From: JAXLYE01 sp046351595
GTDB lineage: Bacteria; Myxococcota_A; Polyangia; Palsa-1104; JAEUJZ01
Length of the DNA: 64,000 nucleotides
Assembly (NCBI GenBank): GCA_046351595.1
Contig: JAXLYE010000003.1
Location: forward strand, 992,001 to 1,056,000
Direction: 5' to 3'
Made by a program: the position numbers and the translations under genes. Below the pieces are notes generated by a model, which saw only the letters and a list, made by a program, of their open reading frames with translations, was not told the origin of the DNA and did not search any database. Position 1 is the first letter of the stretch, and every line of letters begins with the position of its first letter. Below, piece by piece: positions 16,886 to 25,035 of the stretch.

Positions 16886-19732
16886 CTAGCTCGCGAGCTG
16901 GGCGCAGCAGATGTAGATGTCTCCGGTTCGAGGCTCGCGGGTCCACAGCGCGCCCAGGCACGAGCCGCGGCTGGAGCGCAGACGGAGTCCGAGGGAGCTG
17001 ATCTCGAGGAGCTCGCTCTTGCCTGATGCCGCGGTCTGGTACTCGACGCGCTGCAAGCGCTGCTCCATCCTGCTGCCGACCTCGAACGAGCACGGCCCGC
17101 TGCGCAGGAGGATCCGCACGGTCCCTTCGTGGCCGCCTTCAGGGTAAAGACGCGCGCGCGTGCTGGCGGCCTCGGACCCACCGAGCAGTTCCACGGCGAG
17201 CGCATCCCGACGCAGGGTCAGGTGGAGCCCCACGGAGGCCAGGCTCGCCACCTGGTCGAACGGGAGCGGCTGGGGGCCGCGGGACACGGTGCGGTCGAGC
17301 CGCAGGCTCATCAGGTGCACGCGGCGGCGGCCTTCGTACTCGGTCGATAGGACGTGTCCAGGCCTTGGCGCCAGGAGCTCACGGGGAGCAGCGCAGCCTC
17401 CTGCCTGGTCGGCATGCAGCAGGCGCGCAAACTCCGCCGCGTCGGGTCGCAGCGCGGGCCCCGGGCGCAGGGCTGAATAAATCGCCTCTCGAACCGCAGG
17501 GGACGCGGGAGAGCTCGGCGGCAGGGGGGGCAGCCGGCTGCCGTAGCGTACCGCCGAGACGGCCGCGCTGAGATTCCCTCCGAGCACTTCATACGCCATG
17601 GCTGCGACGGAGAAGACATCTGAGGCGTGCCCTGGCGGCTCACCGCGGAACAGCTCCGGCGCGCAGTACAGGGTCTGGTCCACTGGCAGCTGCTCCAGGC
17701 GACCGCGCGGTGCCGGAGACGCCCCCAGGAGCCACTCCAGTGAGCGGCCGAGCAGTACCTGCAGCGGCAGCGGGCCGTCTGTCTTCAGGCTCGCGGGTAC
17801 GGTCACCGTGGACGGACAGATCTCGCCGTGCACAAACGCCGGCAGGTGGGTGACCACCTGGCACAGCGCCGCTGCGAGTCCCTGCACCAGGGCGATCCGT
17901 TCGTCCTTGCTCAGCGCCTCGCGGAGCAGCCGCTGCGCCCAGGTGCAGCCTTCGTACACGACCGCCAGAGAGTGCGCATGCCTGCTCCTGGAGGGGCCGC
18001 TGACCGCGACTAGCTTGCCCAGGACGTTGAGCGGCAGGGTCCGGAGGGTCGCGCAGAGCGACATCATGCGCTCTGCCTGCTGCGGCAGCAGCGGTGAAGC
18101 CAGCTCATCGCCACCGATCAGATGGAGCTGCGTGATGCGCTCGCTGTGCGCAGGCTCGTCCTGCGCGGCAGCTTCGGCCCGGTGCACCTGGCAGCAGACA
18201 TGGACATACCGAGGCAGGCCCGCGGCGGCGTGATGGTAAAGGACATCGTTGACGATGAAGCTCTCTCCCAAGAGCTCAATGCGCTCCGGTGGACGCCAGG
18301 GCGAGGCCGCCGGTACCGGGCGCAGCGTCGAGGCTTCGGGTCGGGCCGTGCGCGCAGGCGCTGCCCTGTCAAGCTCTCGAGCCGCGCTCTGCTTGGCCGC
18401 GCTGGGCTTGGGCAGCAAGGTCGGGCGCCGCACCAGCGAAGACGGAGGAGGTGACTCCATGCTGACGCCCAGCCGCCGCAGGGCCTGCGCGATACTCCGC
18501 CGCTGCAGGTACTCTCCGCCGGAGCTCAGTACGATGCGCTCGAGCTGCTCGGCCAGTAGGGCCGCGGTGGCCGGGCGCCCCGCCGGCTCGCGAGACAGCG
18601 CTGAGCAGATGATGTCGCGCAGGCTCGACGGGATGCCCGGGATCGGCGGGATCGGATCATAGGTGACCGCGGTCATGGTCGAGAAGTCGCTGTCCCGCTG
18701 GAACAGAGAGCGCCCGGCGCAGAGCTCGTAGAGGATGACCCCGGCGGCGAAGAGATCCGAGCGGCGATCCAGCAGCTGCGGCCGCGAGATCTGCTCGGGA
18801 GACGCGTACGCAGGCTTGCCGACGAACATGCCGCTCTCGGTGATGAAGCGCCGGCCGAGCGCGCGCGCGACGCCGAAGTCGATGAGCTTGAGATCTCCGT
18901 CCGGGGAGCAGATCAGGTTGGACGGAGTGAAGTCGCGGTGTACGATGTTGAGCGGCTTCCCCGAGGAGTCGCGCGCCTCGTGCGCGGCGTGCAGACCGAG
19001 GCAGGCCTGCCCGACCAGCGCAGCCGCCAGATCGTACGGGCAGCGGATCTGCCGCTGCTGCAGCTGCACCTGGATGCTGCTCAAGCTGACGCCGCGGAGG
19101 TACTCCATGGCGATGTAATGCGTATTGTCGCGGCGCCCGACCCGGTAGACGTTGACCACGTTCGGGTGGTTGATCTGCGCCAGGATCCGCGCTTCCTCTT
19201 GCAGGAGCTCCTCCGCCTCTTCCTGGCTGATGTTGAAGCTGAGCCCGGGCGCCGTGAGCTTCAGGACCACCAGCCGGTTCAGGTCCGCCGACTCCTGAGC
19301 AGCGAACACCGTGGCCATCCCGCCCTCTCCGAGCTGGCCGAGGATGATGTAGTCTGCGAACGGAATGCCCAGCCCCAGCCAGATGCGGACTACCGGCCCG
19401 CCGACTCCCAGGCTCACTTCAACCGGCAGGGCAGAGACATCCAGAGTCAGCTCCTGGAGCACAACCGGCTCGCCGCCTGTTGCCAGCAGCAGCGGATACT
19501 GAGCACTGAGCGCGCGCAGGACGTATCCGTCGCCGGCCAGGGTCAGCTCGGCGTGCACGTCCGCTACCGCGGACTCCGATGCTGCGAACCCGATGTCGCA
19601 CTGCACCGCTCGGCCCAACGTCAGCCGCGGGGTCGAGATCATCATGCGCCGCTCCCTCAGCACGTTGTCGATCCAGACCTCGATGTGAAGGATCTGCTTC
19701 GTGCTGCTGAACGCTTCCGTACTGGGGCTCAT
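16886..19732 (-). CDS. FHA-like domain + Ser/Thr kinase + second (pseudo)kinase domain
   Basis: 948 aa if started at ATG 19732; ATG 19750 would add six residues and neither has a clear ribosome site. Residues 12-110 look FHA-like (LTLGRAVQCDIGF, VADVHAELTL). Kinase 1 spans about 130-400: GEGGMATV (136-143), K158, HRDFTPSN with D267, DFG 285-287, and KPAYASPEQ. A linker leads to a second kinase-like domain at about 485-770 whose catalytic loop is VHGEICPST (near 634) and which shows no DFG, though the C-lobe helix HASDVFSVAAMAYEVLGG is clear. A further C-terminal domain follows. There is no membrane helix, so it is probably cytoplasmic. Likely a phosphopeptide-recruited kinase with a built-in regulatory pseudokinase. 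Confidence 0.85.
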   Translation of the reverse strand: MSPSTEAFSSTKQILHIEVWIDNVLRERRMMISTPRLTLGRAVQCDIGFAASESAVADVHAELTLAGDGYVLRALSAQYPLLLATGGEPVVLQELTLDVSALPVEVSLGVGGPVVRIWLGLGIPFADYIILGQLGEGGMATVFAAQESADLNRLVVLKLTAPGLSFNISQEEAEELLQEEARILAQINHPNVVNVYRVGRRDNTHYIAMEYLRGVSLSSIQVQLQQRQIRCPYDLAAALVGQACLGLHAAHEARDSSGKPLNIVHRDFTPSNLICSPDGDLKLIDFGVARALGRRFITESGMFVGKPAYASPEQISRPQLLDRRSDLFAAGVILYELCAGRSLFQRDSDFSTMTAVTYDPIPPIPGIPSSLRDIICSALSREPAGRPATAALLAEQLERIVLSSGGEYLQRRSIAQALRRLGVSMESPPPSSLVRRPTLLPKPSAAKQSAARELDRAAPARTARPEASTLRPVPAASPWRPPERIELLGESFIVNDVLYHHAAAGLPRYVHVCCQVHRAEAAAQDEPAHSERITQLHLIGGDELASPLLPQQAERMMSLCATLRTLPLNVLGKLVAVSGPSRSRHAHSLAVVYEGCTWAQRLLREALSKDERIALVQGLAAALCQVVTHLPAFVHGEICPSTVTVPASLKTDGPLPLQVLLGRSLEWLLGASPAPRGRLEQLPVDQTLYCAPELFRGEPPGHASDVFSVAAMAYEVLGGNLSAAVSAVRYGSRLPPLPPSSPASPAVREAIYSALRPGPALRPDAAEFARLLHADQAGGCAAPRELLAPRPGHVLSTEYEGRRRVHLMSLRLDRTVSRGPQPLPFDQVASLASVGLHLTLRRDALAVELLGGSEAASTRARLYPEGGHEGTVRILLRSGPCSFEVGSRMEQRLQRVEYQTAASGKSELLEISSLGLRLRSSRGSCLGALWTREPRTGDIYICCAQLAS

Positions 19733-19764
19733 GCGCGGATCACAAAGCATGGGGTGTGCCAACG

Positions 19765-21150
19765 CTAGCTGGTGAGGAGCGACCAGGCGCCTCCGGCCAG
19801 CAGGACGACGAGCAGCGCGCAGAGGGCCCAGAGCATGTAGTACGAGAGGCGCGACGGATCCTGGCGGTGCGCCGAGTACTGCCACTCTGCGGCGGGGCGC
19901 TCCGGCGCGCTGGAGACCCGGGCCGGCATATATACGGTGGGAACCGGCTGGCAGACGATGGTCGCGGCCACCGCGTTCGAGCGCAGCTCGGGCGGTGGCA
20001 GCGGCGCGGGCGCGGTCAGCAGCGGCGACCGGCGCGACCCCTGCATGCTGCTCTCCGGACGCGTACTCTCCGGCGCGGAGCGGGGCGGCACGAGCTCCTT
20101 TCCGCTCTGCTCGTCCGTGAGCCGCGCCAGCGTGTTCGCCACCTGCTCCATGGTCGGCCGCTCGCCCGGATCCTTCGCGAGCATCTTGTCGATGAGCTCA
20201 GCCAGAGCGAGCGGCGCCCAGCTCACGAGCTGCTCCAGGCGCGGCGGCGCCTCACTGAGGTGCTGGCGCATCAGCTCTCCGATGCTCTGGGCCCCGAACG
20301 GCGGCCGGCCGCAGCAGAGCTCGAACAGGATCTCGCCGAGCGCATAGACATCGACCCGCTGATCGACATTGGTCAGCCCGCGCCACTGCTCGGGCGCCAT
20401 GTAGACCGGCGTGCCCAGCACCGTCCCGAGCGCGGTACGGGGTCCCTCCGCAAGCCCGGGAATCGGACTTTCCGAAGCCTGGTTGGGAACAGAAAGCAGC
20501 TTCGCAATTCCAAAATCGAAGATCTTGGCGCGCTCCCCGCCCGGCACTGCGGGATCGGACACCAGGAAGACGTTGTCGGGCTTCAGATCGCGGTGGATGA
20601 TGCCCTTCTGGTGGATGGCGCACAGCGTCGAGGCAAGCTGGCTCGCGATGCGCAGGGAGAACACGCCCTGCGGCGGCAGCCAATCGGGGGGACAGGCGCG
20701 CTGAGGCAGCCGATCGTGCGGCGGAGCCGAGGCCCGGCCGTCGCTGCCCTGGTCAGCGCGGAAGATCTGGCCGATCCGCTGCGACAGAGGGACCCCATCG
20801 AGGTACTCCATGACGATGTAGGCGAGCCCCTCGCCGGTGCAGCCGACCTCCAGCACGCTGACGACACCGGGGTGATCGATCGTACCCGCCGCCCGCGCCT
20901 CTGTGAGGATGCGCTTGGTCACCTGGGGGTTCTTGGCCAGCTGCGCGTGCACGATCTTGATCGCGACCTTGCGGCCGACGTGAATGTGGACTCCTTCGAA
21001 GACCTCGCCCATGCCGCCGCGGCCGATCACTCGACCGATCCGGTAGCTGCCAATGATCTGGCCCAGGAGGCGGTTTGCAGGAAGAGAGGAGGAGCCACCC
21101 GAACGCACTGTTCCGCTCATGGCTGCATGGCTTTGCAAGGCTCGAGCCAT
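19765..21150 (-). CDS. Ser/Thr protein kinase, first gene of the kinase operon
   Basis: 461 aa from ATG 21150, which has GGAGG 11 nt upstream; ATG 21120 (MSGTVRSGG) is an alternative without a site. The kinase domain starts with YRIGRVIGRGGMGEVF and has VAIKIV, HRDLKPDN, IFDFGIAK and GTPVYMAPEQW, so it should be active. An insertion of about 30 residues precedes the helix before the catalytic loop. The C-lobe is followed by a Pro/Ser linker and a membrane helix at the extreme C-terminus (MLWALCALLVVLLAGGAWSLL), leaving almost nothing outside. The following gene begins 14-32 nt downstream. It is divergent from the kinase at 21380. Confidence 0.9.
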   Translation of the reverse strand: MARALQSHAAMSGTVRSGGSSSLPANRLLGQIIGSYRIGRVIGRGGMGEVFEGVHIHVGRKVAIKIVHAQLAKNPQVTKRILTEARAAGTIDHPGVVSVLEVGCTGEGLAYIVMEYLDGVPLSQRIGQIFRADQGSDGRASAPPHDRLPQRACPPDWLPPQGVFSLRIASQLASTLCAIHQKGIIHRDLKPDNVFLVSDPAVPGGERAKIFDFGIAKLLSVPNQASESPIPGLAEGPRTALGTVLGTPVYMAPEQWRGLTNVDQRVDVYALGEILFELCCGRPPFGAQSIGELMRQHLSEAPPRLEQLVSWAPLALAELIDKMLAKDPGERPTMEQVANTLARLTDEQSGKELVPPRSAPESTRPESSMQGSRRSPLLTAPAPLPPPELRSNAVAATIVCQPVPTVYMPARVSSAPERPAAEWQYSAHRQDPSRLSYYMLWALCALLVVLLAGGAWSLLTS

Positions 21151-21253
21151 ACGGCACGGCGCCTCCTGCCATCTACAGGGCAAGCGCGGCGAGCCGCTGT
21201 CGCCACCGGTCGCAGGCGCGCCGCTTCGGGAACTAAACTCCCCGAAGAGTGTG

Positions 21254-21283
21254 TTGACAACATCCCGTGTAAGGAGAGATAAA
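21254..21283 (+). promoter_or_regulatory. Candidate sigma-70-type promoter upstream of the kinase at 21380
   Basis: TTGACA at 21254-21259 is followed 18 nt later by GATAAA (21278-21283, 4 of 6 matches to TATAAT) in the gap between two divergent kinase genes. The local sequence is AT-rich against a GC-rich background. The distance to the ATG at 21380 is about 90 nt. Confidence 0.45.
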
Positions 21284-21379
21284 TAACTTGGAATTCAAGT
21301 ACTTGGCCGCTCGGTCGAGGCATCGTGGAGCCGCCGCCCAGCCAACGGCTGGTACCTACATGCAGCACGGGGGCAGCAG

Positions 21380-22894
21380 ATGTCGGGAACGCTACGTAGC
21401 TCACCTCTCACGGACTCTTCGCTGTATGAAGGTCAGCTGATTGAAGAACGCTATGTGCTGCAAGAGCCCTTGGGCAGCGGCGCCTACGGGGAGGTCTGGC
21501 GCGCCCGGCTCACAGACGATTCCGTTCAGCAGGTCGCCCTCAAGTTCCTGCACACCATGGTGGCGTCGACGGAGGCGCAGCACCGCTTCTCCGTCGAGAT
21601 GCGGGCGCTCGAGCTCCTGCGAGAGAACTCCTATATCGTCCAGTTCCGTTCATACGGTCAGCACCGTGGGCGCTCCTACCTGGCCATGGAGTACATCGAC
21701 GGCATCCCGCTCGATCGCTGGATCAGGGAACAGAGCCGCCCTCCGGCGCTGAGCAGCGTCTTCTCTCTGTTCCAGGAGATCTGCGCGGCGCTCGGTGCGG
21801 CGCACAACTTCCCGCCGCCGCTCGGCCCCATCACCCACCGTGACCTCAAGCCGAGCAACATCATGCTCCGCGCAGACGCGGACGGGCAGTTCCATGTCAA
21901 GGTGCTGGACTTCGGGATGGCGCGGGTCGGGCCGCGGCAGCACACGCGGACCGGTGCGCAACTCGGGACGACCGGCTACATGCCGCCCGAGCAGGCGCAG
22001 GGCGACTGCAGCCGATTGAGCCCGGCGAGCGATGTGTTCGCGCTGGGCATCCTGCTCATCGAGATGCTGACGCTGCGCAACCGCGGACCGGATCGGACCC
22101 CGCTGGCCAGCTACGTCGTGCAGGAGGGCGCCAACCTGAGACACTTCTTGTCGTCGCTGAGAGCGGATGTACCCCAGGCCGTCTGGGAGGTCATCGCGCG
22201 CGCGGTCCGGCCCTGCGTGACCGACCGGTTCCGCTCCGCCGATCAGCTCTGGTCTGCGCTCAGCGCGGCGCTACTCAGCAGCACCATCGAGCACGCCACC
22301 GTCCTGCGTGAGCTGGTTACCATGCGCAGCGTCCCAGCGCTGGCGATCGCCGATGCCGTCCCTCCGGCGCGGTCGCTCGGGCAGGTATTCCCGACCCTGG
22401 ACCTCGTGCTCTCCGCCGTCGCCGTGTACGGAGCCAGCGGCTCGGTCCCGCTGGCGGTCGCGGTCACGCTTGCCTCTGCGCTGGCGCCTCACCTGCTGCG
22501 CTGGCTGCGCGCCCGGCCCGGCCCGAGCCCGCTGGAGCGCGCATTGTCCTCGGCTCACCGGCGCGAGATCGACCGCGACCGCGCGCGCATCGAGCACAGC
22601 CTGGTCGCCTGGTGCCGGGACTTCAGCGAGACGAACGCGTACGCGCTGAGCGGGGCCTACGCGGTGCTGCCGCTGGGTGAGACGGTCCTGCCGCCGCGGC
22701 AGATGCGCCTGCTGCTGTCCTCCGGCGTGAACGGCCGCGAAACGCGTGTGCAGCGGGTCGCCCGCATCCTGTCCCAGCCCAAGCAGCCGGACTCCCTGAG
22801 CGACCTGCAGCTTGCCCTGCTGCCCCCGCCCCCGCCCGGTATCTCCGTGTACGCGGTGGTGCCTACGGCAGCACACTGCGAATCATCGCGCTGA
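21380..22894 (+). CDS. Ser/Thr protein kinase with C-terminal membrane segment
   Basis: 504 aa, ATG 21380 with GGGGGCAG just upstream. Kinase domain about 25-300: glycine loop GSGAYGEV, VALKFL, HRDLKPSN, VLDFGMAR and GTTGYMPPEQA, all catalytic positions present. It is followed by one or two hydrophobic segments (about 340-375) and a charged C-terminal domain of about 120 residues that I do not recognise. It starts divergently from the long kinase operon and converges on the FHA sigma-54 activator, overlapping its 3' end by 32 bp. Confidence 0.88.
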   Translation: MSGTLRSSPLTDSSLYEGQLIEERYVLQEPLGSGAYGEVWRARLTDDSVQQVALKFLHTMVASTEAQHRFSVEMRALELLRENSYIVQFRSYGQHRGRSYLAMEYIDGIPLDRWIREQSRPPALSSVFSLFQEICAALGAAHNFPPPLGPITHRDLKPSNIMLRADADGQFHVKVLDFGMARVGPRQHTRTGAQLGTTGYMPPEQAQGDCSRLSPASDVFALGILLIEMLTLRNRGPDRTPLASYVVQEGANLRHFLSSLRADVPQAVWEVIARAVRPCVTDRFRSADQLWSALSAALLSSTIEHATVLRELVTMRSVPALAIADAVPPARSLGQVFPTLDLVLSAVAVYGASGSVPLAVAVTLASALAPHLLRWLRARPGPSPLERALSSAHRREIDRDRARIEHSLVAWCRDFSETNAYALSGAYAVLPLGETVLPPRQMRLLLSSGVNGRETRVQRVARILSQPKQPDSLSDLQLALLPPPPPGISVYAVVPTAAHCESSR

Positions 22895-24653
22895 ACCGCT
22901 GAACCTCGCTGCGCACGCTCTGCAGCTGCGCCTCGAGCTGGGCCTGATCGGGCTCGGGCTCGGTGCGGATGTTCAGGGAGTGCAGGCGCTGCGAGATACC
23001 GGAGCCGGTCATCCCGAGCTTGCGCCCCAGCTCGGCGATGGCGCCGCGGCGATACGGAAACAAGACCTTCCGGGCGACGGTCAGGAAGAGGAGGTTGCCG
23101 AGGTGATAGGGAGCGTCCATGAGGCCCTCGGGCGGGTCGAGCTCCGTCCCGCCCTCCGTGTCGGCGGCGGCCGCGGCCGCGATCCCGGCTTCGGCTTCGG
23201 CTTCGCCGCGCGCGCCCAGATCCTTGGCGGACAGCCCGAAGCGCCAGTTCTCTTCGATGGTGCGGGAGCTGTCGCGGAAGATGAAGTAGCGCTGCACCGC
23301 GTTGTGCAGCTCGCGCGCGTTGCCGTCAAACGGGACCGCCGCCGCGCACAGACCGAGTTGCATCGCCTCTTCATCCGACAGAGCGGCGCCAGTCTTGCGC
23401 GCCAGGTTGCGCGCGAGCTGCGGCGCGATGGCCGCGACGTCAGCCGGCTGCAGGTTCGGGATCGACAGCTGCACCGCGTTCAGCCGGAACAGAAGATCCG
23501 CGCGGAACAGGCCGCGCGCGACCATGTCGTCCAGGTCGCGGTGGGTCGCTGCGATGATGCGGACGTTGAGCGGGCGCTCGTCCACATCCCCGACACGGCG
23601 GATCCGCCGCTGATCGAGCACGCGCAGCAGCTTGGGCTGCAGGTGCATCGGCAGCTCGCCGATCTCGTCCAGCAGGATGGTCCCGTTCTGCGCGCGCTCG
23701 AAGATTCCGGGTCGATCGATGGCCCCGGTGAAGGCGCCGCGCACGGTCCCGAACAGCTCGGACTCCACGATGCTGTCGGGAAGGCCGCCGCAGTTCTGGG
23801 CGATGAAGGGCCCCTTGCGGTTGCTGTGGTTGTGCAGATCGCGGGCCAGGATCTCTTTCCCCACCCCGCTGGGTCCGTGCAGGAGCACGGTCGCATCGGT
23901 CGGCGCAACCAGACGCGCCAGCTTGAGGATCCGCTGGCGCTCCAGCGAGCGGGCGGTGAACTCCCAGGGCACTTCATCTCGCAGGCTCTGGGGCTCGCGC
24001 GGGGCTCCGCTGTTGAAGAGCAGCACCTGAGTCCTCAGCCAGCGCTCGACCGACAGGTTGATGGTCCCGGCGCGCCAGGTGACGATCAGGTAGGCTTGGC
24101 GGTCCGGCATCGAAAGCTTCGTGGCCAGGTTCGTGAGACGCTGGATGTCCGAGCCGCCGATTCCGACGATGCGCACCTCGTTGACATAGGGAGCAAGCAC
24201 CGCCCGCAGGTAGGAGGCAAAATCTTCGACCGTCGCGAAGCGCCCTGGCTCGATCACATCCTCCAGCGGTGCCGACTGGCAGGTGAGGTGCACCGTACGG
24301 CCGACCAGGAGCTCCGCGCTCTGCGGGATCTCGTACTCCTGATAAGGATGGAGCCGGATGTAGGAGCCGTTGGTGCTCCCGAGATCCTTGTAGAAGAGCC
24401 GCCCATCCGCGGAGCGCCAGAACTCGCCGTGGCGCTGCGACACCTCAGGAGAGCGAGACCAGTACCTCTGCGCGGCGCCTGGTTCCAGCCGCGGGCTGGA
24501 GGCCGAGCTGGCCCGGGCGGAGCCGTCCTGGCGGCCGATCTGCAGGCGCTCACCGGCCAGCAGGACGCGCTCTTCGCGCTGCTTGTCATCGACAATGATT
24601 ATCGGCGTAGGAGCAGAATCCTGCTTATCGTGTGCGTCTGACATAGAGATCAT
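22863..24653 (-). CDS. FHA-domain sigma-54-dependent transcriptional activator
   Basis: 596 aa from ATG 24653; GTG 24668 and ATG 24644 are alternatives. N-terminal FHA domain about 20-125 (LQIGR, SQRHGEFW, DLGSTNGSYI) replaces the usual receiver, so it is expected to be switched by binding a phosphothreonine partner. A small middle region follows, then the AAA+ domain with Walker A GPSGVGKE, the sigma-54 contact loop GAFTGA in VRGAFTGA, Walker B LLDEIGEL, and the FRADLLFRL arginine region. The C-terminal HTH is AELGRKLGMTGSGISQRL. In Myxococcota such FHA activators partner with Ser/Thr kinases; kinases lie on both sides here and the divergent one has a sigma-54 promoter. Confidence 0.88.
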   Translation of the reverse strand: MISMSDAHDKQDSAPTPIIIVDDKQREERVLLAGERLQIGRQDGSARASSASSPRLEPGAAQRYWSRSPEVSQRHGEFWRSADGRLFYKDLGSTNGSYIRLHPYQEYEIPQSAELLVGRTVHLTCQSAPLEDVIEPGRFATVEDFASYLRAVLAPYVNEVRIVGIGGSDIQRLTNLATKLSMPDRQAYLIVTWRAGTINLSVERWLRTQVLLFNSGAPREPQSLRDEVPWEFTARSLERQRILKLARLVAPTDATVLLHGPSGVGKEILARDLHNHSNRKGPFIAQNCGGLPDSIVESELFGTVRGAFTGAIDRPGIFERAQNGTILLDEIGELPMHLQPKLLRVLDQRRIRRVGDVDERPLNVRIIAATHRDLDDMVARGLFRADLLFRLNAVQLSIPNLQPADVAAIAPQLARNLARKTGAALSDEEAMQLGLCAAAVPFDGNARELHNAVQRYFIFRDSSRTIEENWRFGLSAKDLGARGEAEAEAGIAAAAAADTEGGTELDPPEGLMDAPYHLGNLLFLTVARKVLFPYRRGAIAELGRKLGMTGSGISQRLHSLNIRTEPEPDQAQLEAQLQSVRSEVQRFSAMIRSVLP

Positions 24654-24740
24654 ATTTTCGCCAAACACAAGGAGATGTCAATGAAAATTGAGGAGTACAT
24701 GTAAAGGCAGCTTGGCAAGCTTTCTTTCCTTGATAAAGGA

Positions 24741-24761
24741 GCCTTTCGTTTGCGAAAAGGC
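24741..24761. promoter_or_regulatory. Inverted repeat in the divergent FHA-activator/kinase gap
   Basis: GCCTTTCG, a TTTG loop and CGAAAAGGC form a stem with one bulged base. It lies in the 382-bp gap (24654-25035) between divergent genes, about 105 bp upstream of the sigma-54 promoter at 24866, a distance usual for an activator site. It could instead be a transcript hairpin. Confidence 0.4.
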
Positions 24762-24865
24762 AAGCCTGTTTGTCGATCCGCGGCCTGCGGTGCGGCTCTA
24801 CGTCGATCTGCCTGACCGACGAAAAATCCGAGACGTGGACGGTTCGTCAGCGCTCGTGCCGAGCA

Positions 24866-24881
24866 TGGCACGGCGAATGCT
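24866..24881 (+). promoter_or_regulatory. Sigma-54 (-24/-12) promoter of the kinase gene at 25036
   Basis: TGGCACGGCGAATGCT: the -24 element TGGCACG is perfect, the -12 element is ATGCT (consensus TTGCW), and the GG and GC dinucleotides are exactly 10 nt apart. Transcription would start near 24892, leaving a leader of about 145 nt. The divergent neighbour encodes a sigma-54 activator. Confidence 0.65.
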
Positions 24882-25035
24882 ATGACTAAAATCGTTCAAG
24901 CTGTTTTGGTTCTGCGCGGCATGTAGAGCGGTCCTCCGTAGCAATGGGCGCAATGAGCTATGCACGCCCTGGACCGATGCCGATATGCCGTTATGCTCAG
25001 CGTCCTCACGCCCTCGCGGCCAGGAGTCTTGTGTC

